Below, in pieces: positions 57,928 to 64,000 of a stretch of 64,000 nt of DNA; the stretch's first letter is position 1; each line of letters opens with the position of its first letter. The DNA lies in contig NCHQ01000021.1 of assembly GCA_002281855.1 (NCBI GenBank), positions 44,671-108,670 of the forward strand, read 5' to 3'. The notes beneath the pieces are model-generated. The model was not told the DNA's origin and did no database searches. It saw only the letters and a list, made by a program, of their open reading frames with translations. Position numbers and translations under genes: made by a program. Origin of the DNA: Rhodospirillales bacterium 24-66-33 (GTDB taxonomy: Bacteria > Pseudomonadota > Alphaproteobacteria > Reyranellales > Reyranellaceae).

Positions 57928-59656
57928 CATCGGTTGCCGCGTCAGTTGGAGGTGCGATGATGACGCCTTCGCGGCCGACCAAGCAATCGAAGGGGTGATG
58001 GCCATTTGCGACGAAGTCGTCGATCATTCTCTGCCGATCGGAGCTGCTGTTCCATGTGGTCTGCGGAAAGTCCATCAGCCGCGTTGGGGTGAATCCTTCA
58101 TGCAGTACTGTCAGGCCGTCTACCTCGACAGTGGCCATTGCCGTCGTGACGCACTCGTCTGCCCATTCGTTGTAGTGGGAGATGCAGTATCGCATGTGGA
58201 GGATGTCGCCATCGGCGCGCTGCAACAGCCTTTCAAGCGTGCGGAAATTGATGATGGGAGTCTCTTCATGGCCGAAGAACATTCCGGCATTGTCTGACGT
58301 GATGATCAATTGCTGAAGCACAGTCACGAAGCTGTCGAAATGCTCCAGCCCACCTTTGGGAACCACCGAACGAATGAACTCGATGCCTTCCGGCTTGCGC
58401 AGGAATGTGCTGATCGCTTCGGTTTGCCGAAACGCCTTCGACACATTGTCTTTGGCCAACGCCCGTAGCTGATCCTTGGCCCACTGCGGCGGGAGGGGGC
58501 TCTTGACCTCGCAGATCAGCATCACGAAGCCAAGCGTTGGCTCTTCGACGATCACGAGAAGGTCGATGTCAGGTAGCGCAGGATCAATTGCGCGTAAGGA
58601 GATTTCCGACTGACAGAGGAAGCCTTGCGCCTCAAAGGCTGCTTTGACTCGTTGGACGAAAGCTGCGGCCAATGCGTTGCTGACTTGAGAGAGGAAGACG
58701 TGCGGGCGGCGCTGGGCAACAACGCGCAAGAGCTGGACCAGGCCATCGGCCTTCGAAAAGTGGCATGGTCGTATGATGATATCACGCGGCGCGGCTCCTT
58801 CCCGCATGAGCGAGAAATAGGTCGAGTCCACCCGATCTTCGGCTGCCTTGCTGTCGAAGACCAGGTCCTGCAACATTGCCTCCACTTTTGCCGCGTCGAT
58901 TTTGGTCTCTTGTGCGAGCATGTCGCGGAGTTCATCGGCTTGGACATGAACGCAACCGGTATGGTCGTTCGCAGCTGCTTGGTGGCGATGGTAAAGTGCC
59001 TTCATCAGCAGGATGCGGTAGACCGCGTAGATCTCCCTGTAGCTATAGCCGCCGAGATCGATTTCGGAGTTCGTGTCGAGGATGGAGAAATATGCCGAGA
59101 GCTTCAGATCGGCATGCGCCTGGAGGAGCTTGTCGGCCGCTTCGTGAGCTTCGCCGAGTTCGAACTCTGGCTGGTTCTTAAGCAGCTCTCTGAGCTTATC
59201 GGGTACGTCAAATCCGTCGAAGATACGTTGCGAACCGAGGACGTTCTCGTTCCACACGGTAAAGAATTGGCGAGGCAGCGACGGGTCGAGAAAGCGCAGC
59301 TCGATCCGGTTTTCGGCGAAGCGCCAATCGATCGAGCCAGGAGCATTGTAGCTATAGTAGAGCAGCCCACGCAGGTGATGGTAATGAAAGCCGAAGTCCA
59401 GATCGCCGAATAAGGCTTCTAATGCTGGTTCCGGCCCCGATGTGCCGCTGACCAAGTACGCGGAAAAGCTGTTGATGCCGTCGTTGAGGACGCCTTCTCC
59501 CGAGCCGGTGGGCTGTGTGGTCGCTGCCACCTCGGCCATGTTGCTCGCAAGCCGCAGGGCGGCGTTGGCATTGCACCTGTTGGTTACGCGCTCTGCGAGC
59601 GCGCGATCGAGCCGCGCCTCAAACGCCTGGATCTCGGTCTTTGTGGGTATAGGCAT
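57899..59656 (-). CDS. Large protein with a PD-(D/E)XK-like nuclease core, convergent with the DprA operon
   Basis: A 585-aa protein not assignable to a named family. At about residues 355-385 it has PALPDIDLLVIVEEPTLGF followed by VMLICEVKSPLPPQW, which fits the D-x(n)-ExK core of restriction-like (PD-(D/E)XK) nucleases. The N-terminal ~250 residues are mixed alpha/beta without landmarks; the C-terminal ~200 residues contain many aromatic residues (FFGHEETPIINFRTLERLLQ). No signal peptide. It overlaps the HAD-PRTase gene end by 29 bases tail-to-tail. It could be the effector of the neighbouring operon, which is inference. Confidence 0.65.
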   Translation of the reverse strand: MPIPTKTEIQAFEARLDRALAERVTNRCNANAALRLASNMAEVAATTQPTGSGEGVLNDGINSFSAYLVSGTSGPEPALEALFGDLDFGFHYHHLRGLLYYSYNAPGSIDWRFAENRIELRFLDPSLPRQFFTVWNENVLGSQRIFDGFDVPDKLRELLKNQPEFELGEAHEAADKLLQAHADLKLSAYFSILDTNSEIDLGGYSYREIYAVYRILLMKALYHRHQAAANDHTGCVHVQADELRDMLAQETKIDAAKVEAMLQDLVFDSKAAEDRVDSTYFSLMREGAAPRDIIIRPCHFSKADGLVQLLRVVAQRRPHVFLSQVSNALAAAFVQRVKAAFEAQGFLCQSEISLRAIDPALPDIDLLVIVEEPTLGFVMLICEVKSPLPPQWAKDQLRALAKDNVSKAFRQTEAISTFLRKPEGIEFIRSVVPKGGLEHFDSFVTVLQQLIITSDNAGMFFGHEETPIINFRTLERLLQRADGDILHMRYCISHYNEWADECVTTAMATVEVDGLTVLHEGFTPTRLMDFPQTTWNSSSDRQRMIDDFVANGHHPFDCLVGREGVIIAPPTDAATDARGPLAKPI

Positions 59657-59738
59657 AGGCTAGGCAATACTCGAACAGTCGTCGCCAACGCAACAAATCC
59701 CGTGGATCACGGTATATACACGTGCGCCGTCGTGGTCA

Positions 59739-59969
59739 TCACGCTGGTTCATCCGTGTGCTCTACCAGGCGCCTTGAAGCCCGGCACATCACCCGATTCT
59801 TTTCGTCCCAGGCATCAAGCTCACTAACCGGGTAGAGGATGGCCTTTCCGATCTTCAAGAACGTCGGCCCAATTCTCATTGCTCTCCAGTTTCGTAGCGT
59901 TCCCAATGAAACACCGCCACGATAACGTTCCGCGACCTCTTCGGGAGTTAGGAACTTAGATTCACTCAT
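59739..59969 (-). CDS. AlpA/excisionase-like helix-turn-helix protein
   Basis: A 76-aa DNA-binding protein of the MerR-like excisionase (AlpA/Xis) group: FLTPEEVAERYRGGVSLGTL, RNWRAMRIGPTFLKIGKAIL and YPVSELDAW form the winged-helix core. AAGGAG precedes the ATG at 59969. Such proteins regulate integrase expression or excision of integrative elements, and similar small HTH genes accompany the ParB/strawberry-notch module that follows. No integrase gene is visible in the window. Confidence 0.8.
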   Translation of the reverse strand: MSESKFLTPEEVAERYRGGVSLGTLRNWRAMRIGPTFLKIGKAILYPVSELDAWDEKNRVMCRASRRLVEHTDEPA

Positions 59970-60299
59970 TATTCTTTCTCCTTCGAGGCTGGCTCGGCTG
60001 AAGACTTGGGGTGAGCGTCTCATTAGGCGTTGTCGGTGGCTCACTCTCACGGCGATCGACGCCCATTCGCGCACGTCCGTGCACGGCTAGAGATGCAGCC
60101 TAGTAGCAGTGAGTGGAAGTAGGTGATCGTCGAGATCGTGTGAGCGGATACAAGCGGCGGCAAATGGGCTGGCCCTTCAGTTTGGCGACTTCGCCCCGAA
60201 TGCCTTGCACGATGTGAGAGTGAAAGGGCTGCGCCGGTTTCCGTGACGGATTGGAGGTCGAGAGGAAGTCTCCCGACCGTCCGTTGCGGAGTGTTTCCC
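59970..60299. other. Spacer between excisionase-like and parB genes
   Basis: A 330-bp region without a credible gene; it should hold divergent promoters for both neighbours. GGTGATCG at 60122-60129 equals the downstream block of the island promoter-like element on the minus strand, but the CCCGG partner is missing at the expected spacing (GCGGATAC occurs there), so I do not count it as a fourth copy. Confidence 0.4.
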
Positions 60300-62417
60300 A
60301 TGGTAAAGGCCGTTCAGAAGATCATCCTCAGCGCCTCGCGCGACATCCCCTTCCACAAGCTGGTGCTGAGCCAGTCCAACGTGAGGCGCCTGAAGTCCGG
60401 CGTCTCGATCGAGGACCTGGCCGACGACATCGCCCGGCGTGGGCTCCTGCAGAGCCTCAACGTCCGGCCGGTCCTCGATGCCGAGGGCGCCGAGACTGGC
60501 ACCTTCGAGATCCCGGCCGGCGGTCGCCGCTACCGGGCCCTCGAGCGCCTGGTGAAGCAGAAGCGCCTGTCGAAGACGGTGCCGATCCCCTGCATCGTGC
60601 GCAATCCGGGGGCCGAGATCTCCGCCGAAGAGGATTCGCTCGCCGAGAATGTCCAGCGAGTCGCCCTCCATCCGCTGGACCAGTTCCGAGCCTTCAAGAT
60701 CCTGCGCGACCAAGGAGCGGGCGAGGAGGAGATCGCCGCCCGTTTCTTCGTCGCGACCGCCGTGGTGAAGCAGCGGCTGCGCCTGGCCTCCGTCTCCGAG
60801 AAGCTGCTCGGGATCTATGCCGAGGACGGCATGACTCTGGAGCAGCTCATGGCGTTCACCGTTACCAGAGACCATGCCCGGCAGGAGCAGGTCTGGGAGG
60901 CGTTGCAGCAGTCCTACAACAAGGAGCCTTACCTGATCCGCCGCCAGCTCACCGAGAGCGCCGTGCGCGCGTCGGACCGCCGTGCGCAGTTTGTCGGGCT
61001 CGATGCTTACGAGGCAGCGGGCGGCATGGTCCTGCGCGACCTGTTCGAGGAGGACGGAGGCGGCTGGCTGCAGGACGTTGCCCTGCTCGATAGCCTGGTA
61101 ACCGAGAAGCTGGCGATGGAGGCCGAGAAAATCGCGGCCGAAGGCTGGAAGTGGATCGAGGTCGCCGTCGACTTCCGGTACGGCCATGCCCGGCATCTTC
61201 GGCGGCTCGACGGCGTGGAGGTGGAGCTCACGCCCGACGAACAGGCGACGTTCGACGCTCTGACCGCCGAGCAGGCCAAACTCGAAAGCGAGTACGAAAG
61301 TGCCGACGAGCTGCCGGACGAGGTCGACGCGCGGCTGGGCGAGATCGAGGAAGCGCTTGCCGCCTTCGACAGCCGTCCGGTTCGCTACGAGCCGGCCGAG
61401 ATCGCGCGTGCCGGTGTGTTTGTCAGCATCGACGCAGACGGACATCTCGCTGCCGATCGCGGCTATGTCCGGCCGGAGGACGAGCCGAAGCAGGTCGGCA
61501 GCGAAGACCTGCAGGAAGGCGAGATCGGCGGGGCGGATGAGACGGCGCCTGCCGCTCCCGCGCAGCGTACCGTCATCACCATCGGAGGCGACCTGCCGGA
61601 AGAAGACGGCGACGACGATGCAATCAAGCCGCTACCGGAACGGCTCGTTAGCGAGCTGACGGCTCATCGCACCTTGGCGCTGCGGGACGCGGTAGGGAAT
61701 AACCCGCAAGTCGCCCTTACGGCGCTGCTGCACAAGCTTTGCCTCGACACCTTCCAGCACAGCGCTCCCGGCGGCTGCCTGGAAGCCTCGGTGCGGCATG
61801 TGTTCTTCCCTGCCCAGGCGGTCGATCTGAAAGACAGCCCCTCGGCCAAGGCAGTCGCCGACCGGCACGAAGCCTGGAAGGCCGAGCTGCCCAAGGACGA
61901 CCACTCGCTGTGGGACTGGCTCGCCGCCCTTGACGACGGCCGCCGCGCTGCGCTGCTCGCGCATTGCGTCTCGTTCGGCGTTAACGCCCTCTATGAGAAG
62001 GGTGACCGCTACGGTGGGCCGGACGTCTCGGCGCACGGTGTGCAGCAGCGCATCGCCCAGGCCGACCGGCTGGCCCGTGCCGTCGGTCTCGACATGGTCG
62101 AGGCCGGCTGGCGGCCCACCGTTGACAACTATCTCGGCCGCGTCACCAAGCCCCGCATTCTGGAAGCGGTGCGCGAGGCCAAGGGCGACCAGGCAGCACA
62201 GCTCATCGACCACCTCAAGAAGGCGGAGATGGCGAAGGAGGCCGAGCGGCTGCTGGGCGGCACCGGCTGGTTGCCCGAGCCGCTGCGGCTCGCTGACAGC
62301 GCGGACATGCCAGACACACCCGCGGACCCGGCCGAGGAGCTTCCCGCTTTCCTCGCCGGCGGAGAAGGGGGTGTAGCGGCCGACGAGCCGGAGCCGCGTC
62401 CCATCGCTGCGGATTAG
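60300..62417 (+). CDS. Large ParB/RepB/Spo0J-family protein of an integrative element
   Basis: A 705-aa ParB-domain protein, about twice the size of chromosomal ParB. The N-terminal CTPase/DNA-clamp domain (about residues 10-110) has LVLSQSNVRRLKSG, AGGRRYRALERLV and AEEDSLAENVQRVALHPLDQ. A helix-turn-helix follows (GAGEEEIAARFFVATAVVKQ, about 140-160). The C-terminal ~400 residues are specific to alphaproteobacterial plasmid/ICE versions and very acidic around 395-440. The start is ATG 60300 with GCGGAG upstream. It ends in a strong terminator and is followed by the methylase/strawberry-notch gene, its usual neighbour in such elements. No parA is present. Confidence 0.85.
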   Translation: MVKAVQKIILSASRDIPFHKLVLSQSNVRRLKSGVSIEDLADDIARRGLLQSLNVRPVLDAEGAETGTFEIPAGGRRYRALERLVKQKRLSKTVPIPCIVRNPGAEISAEEDSLAENVQRVALHPLDQFRAFKILRDQGAGEEEIAARFFVATAVVKQRLRLASVSEKLLGIYAEDGMTLEQLMAFTVTRDHARQEQVWEALQQSYNKEPYLIRRQLTESAVRASDRRAQFVGLDAYEAAGGMVLRDLFEEDGGGWLQDVALLDSLVTEKLAMEAEKIAAEGWKWIEVAVDFRYGHARHLRRLDGVEVELTPDEQATFDALTAEQAKLESEYESADELPDEVDARLGEIEEALAAFDSRPVRYEPAEIARAGVFVSIDADGHLAADRGYVRPEDEPKQVGSEDLQEGEIGGADETAPAAPAQRTVITIGGDLPEEDGDDDAIKPLPERLVSELTAHRTLALRDAVGNNPQVALTALLHKLCLDTFQHSAPGGCLEASVRHVFFPAQAVDLKDSPSAKAVADRHEAWKAELPKDDHSLWDWLAALDDGRRAALLAHCVSFGVNALYEKGDRYGGPDVSAHGVQQRIAQADRLARAVGLDMVEAGWRPTVDNYLGRVTKPRILEAVREAKGDQAAQLIDHLKKAEMAKEAERLLGGTGWLPEPLRLADSADMPDTPADPAEELPAFLAGGEGGVAADEPEPRPIAAD

Positions 62418-62471
62418 TGTGAACACCGCGGGTGGCTTCGGTCGCCCCGCGTTCTTGTCGCTTATCGTTGG

Positions 62472-62500
62472 AAAAGCCCGGTCGCCGTGCCGGGCTTTTT
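62472..62500 (+). terminator. Rho-independent terminator after parB
   Basis: AAAAGCCCGG (62472-62481), an 8-base loop, CCGGGCTTTT (62490-62499), then further T; 54 bp beyond the parB stop. Confidence 0.88.
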
Positions 62501-62580
62501 CCTTTGAGGGATTCCTCACCTTCGAGGCGCAAGGCGAGAGGAAGAGGACGGCCGGGACGGGTTTGAGCCGGCCAGGTGCA

Positions 62581-62618
62581 GAGAGAGCGCCTTCCGGTTC
62601 GGACCGTCCCGCTCTCTC
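62581..62618 (+). promoter_or_regulatory. Structured 5' leader of the methylase gene
   Basis: GAGAGAGCG (62581-62589) pairs with CGCTCTCTC (62610-62618), and inside lies a second small stem, CGGT-TCGG-ACCG (62595-62606). The structure ends 12 bases before the ATG at 62631 and could hide or expose the translation start region. Confidence 0.5.
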
Positions 62619-62630
62619 GAGGTCTCTTCC

Positions 62631-64000
62631 ATGTCGAATGTCTCCCTCTCGGCGGCGGCGCCCGCGCCGCTACGCTCGCTCGCCGGCGTTCCTGCGGATG
62701 CGTTCGCCGGCATTGCCGCGGCAGCGCACCTTCTTCTCCCTCACCTCGAGCGTGGCAGCCGCATCGATGCGGTTGTCCTGCGCGCCGCAATGGAACACGC
62801 CTTCGGCGGCTCCGACGCCGCCGGGGCCTGGGACTGGAAGACCGCCTACGATGCCTGCGAGGCGGCGACCGTGCTGTTCATGCGCAAGTTCGGCCCGACC
62901 ATTCGGGCACGGGCTGCTACGCCGGCTGCCGAGCTGTCCATGCTCGGCAGGATTGCGGCCCTTCTTCCCACCCATACCCGCCGCTCCGAGGAGAGCCAGG
63001 CGCTGCAGCAATTCTCGACGCCGCTCGCTCTCGGGTTTGTCGCCGCCAGCGCTGCTGCGACCACCCCGGCTGATCTCGTGCTCGAGCCTTCGGCCGGCAC
63101 GGGCCTGCTCGCCATCTTCGCGGAGCGTGCCGGCAGTGGCCTGCACTTGAACGAGCTTGCGGCCACGCGCGCGGCCTTGCTCGGACGCCTGTTTCCCGCT
63201 GTCGCGACGACACGCTACGACGCGGCTCACATCCACGACCATCTCGACGATGCCGTGCGCCCGAGCGTCGTGCTGATGAATCCGCCATTCTCGGCTGCGG
63301 CGCATGTCGACGGCACCGTCGCCGATGCCGCCCTTCGCCATGTCTCGTCGGCGCTTGCGCGACTCGCCGACGGCGGGCGCCTGGTCGCGATCACCGGCGC
63401 CAGCCTCTCGCCGGACCATCCGTCATGGCGCGAGGCCTTCGTCCGCCTCCAGGAACGCGGCCGTGTCGTGTTCTCCGCCGCCATCGATGGGCGTGTCTAC
63501 GCACGCCACGGTACCGCGGTCGAGACCCGACTCACCGTTATCGATCGCATTCCTGCCGACGATCCAACATCGTTTCCAGCATCATTCAGCATGGCCCCCG
63601 ACGTCGGCACGCTACTCCGGTGGGTGATATCGCATGTTCCATCGCGCCTGCCTCTCCACAGCGCTGCCGTGCTTCCGACAACCATCCATCCCGTCGCGGT
63701 CAGACCGAGCCGCAGGCCCGCACAACAGCGGCTCGCTGTTGCAGGCAGTTCGTTCGAACGAGCGGGCATCGAGCTCGCGTATGAGACCGTCGACTGGAAG
63801 CCGACCGAGAACGGTAGCCTCACCGAAGCGCTGTATGAAGGGTACGACCTGCAGTCGATCCGGATTCCCGGTTCGCAGTCCCATCCGACACGGCTGGTGC
63901 AGTCGGCGGCGATGGCGTCGGTCGCGCCACCCAAGCCCTCTTACCGACCGCACCTGCCGGCCGATGCCGTCAGCGTCGGCCTGCTGTCCGATGCCCAGCT
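62631..64000 (+). CDS. N6-adenine-type methylase / strawberry-notch-like protein, 5' part only
   Basis: The frame runs off the window after about 456 codons. The N-terminal domain is a class I methyltransferase: QFSTPLALGFVAA and VLEPSAGTGLLAIFAERAG (SAM-binding loop, about residues 145-163) and VVLMNPPFSAA (catalytic NPPF, about 205-215), as in DNA adenine methylases. The following GRLVAITGASLSP and later segments match the start of very large proteins in alphaproteobacterial ICEs and plasmids that continue into a strawberry-notch helicase; that part lies beyond 64000. It is located after a ParB gene, separated by a terminator and a structured leader. Confidence 0.82.
   Translation, partial: MSNVSLSAAAPAPLRSLAGVPADAFAGIAAAAHLLLPHLERGSRIDAVVLRAAMEHAFGGSDAAGAWDWKTAYDACEAATVLFMRKFGPTIRARAATPAAELSMLGRIAALLPTHTRRSEESQALQQFSTPLALGFVAASAAATTPADLVLEPSAGTGLLAIFAERAGSGLHLNELAATRAALLGRLFPAVATTRYDAAHIHDHLDDAVRPSVVLMNPPFSAAAHVDGTVADAALRHVSSALARLADGGRLVAITGASLSPDHPSWREAFVRLQERGRVVFSAAIDGRVYARHGTAVETRLTVIDRIPADDPTSFPASFSMAPDVGTLLRWVISHVPSRLPLHSAAVLPTTIHPVAVRPSRRPAQQRLAVAGSSFERAGIELAYETVDWKPTENGSLTEALYEGYDLQSIRIPGSQSHPTRLVQSAAMASVAPPKPSYRPHLPADAVSVGLLSDAQ

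Noticed and set aside
60122..60129. Fourth copy of the island promoter-like element upstream of the excisionase gene
   Set aside because: Only the GGTGATCG block matches; the CCCGG block is absent at 15-16 bases and the distance to the start codon (about 150 bp) differs.

Overview
The window is GC-rich chromosomal DNA from an alphaproteobacterium. The evidence is an F1-ATPase zeta-subunit (DUF1476) gene, split purS/purQ/purL genes followed by bolA and grxD, several family 5 solute-binding proteins, and a ParB plus strawberry-notch methylase pair of the kind carried by alphaproteobacterial integrative elements. The genus cannot be fixed from the sequence alone. I recognised no rRNA, tRNA or CRISPR array.

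Bases 1 to about 35 kb look like ordinary core chromosome. They hold three paralogous family 5 solute-binding proteins (two in tandem, each with its own copy of the same terminator), an HxlR/flavoprotein divergent pair, a DODA-type dioxygenase and a 1156-residue Calx-beta repeat protein. Next comes a purC-purS-purQ-purL-bolA-grxD operon, a small envelope/lipid operon (HTD2-type dehydratase, Tat-exported carbonic-anhydrase-like protein, GT2 glycosyltransferase, methyltransferase) and purB. Housekeeping and stress genes follow: FAH hydrolase, TetR, alpha/beta hydrolase, two nucleotidyl cyclases, VOC, transglutaminase-like, ArsR-SRPBCC, DUF72, UspA, and a permease with a mini-thioredoxin. Intergenic palindromic repeats are scattered through this part.

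About 35.1 to 39.8 kb is a scarred junction. A LysR/MFS/UbiD cassette is flanked by decayed radC 3' ends, and an IS1380-type and an IS5-type transposase remnant lie between the genes.

From about 40 kb to the end the DNA is an accessory island rich in conflict and defence functions. It contains (i) a bacterial ISG15-like conjugation operon (tandem-Ubl BilA, E2 BilB, JAMM peptidase BilD, E1 BilC); (ii) an operon of a sigma-70-like factor, a small soluble protein and a giant protein fusing an ImmA/IrrE metallopeptidase to a UvrD helicase and a degenerate nuclease domain; (iii) an SbcCD/YhaON-like phosphoesterase-ATPase pair; (iv) a tightly coupled operon with two DprA/SLOG proteins, a phosphoribosyltransferase and a degenerate HAD-phosphoribosyltransferase fusion, convergent with a PD-(D/E)XK-type protein; (v) an AlpA-like excisionase, a large ParB and a methylase/strawberry-notch gene that runs off the end.

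The most striking observation is regulatory. The three minus-strand defence operons (i to iii) each carry the same two-block element 60-75 bp upstream of their first codon: read on the coding strand, CCGGG, 15-16 bases, then CGATCACC. One of the three copies precedes the island's own sigma-like gene. The simplest reading is an island-encoded sigma factor that controls itself and two other defence operons, with the linked IrrE-type peptidase/helicase as a possible damage-sensing switch. This is inference from sequence and needs experimental test.
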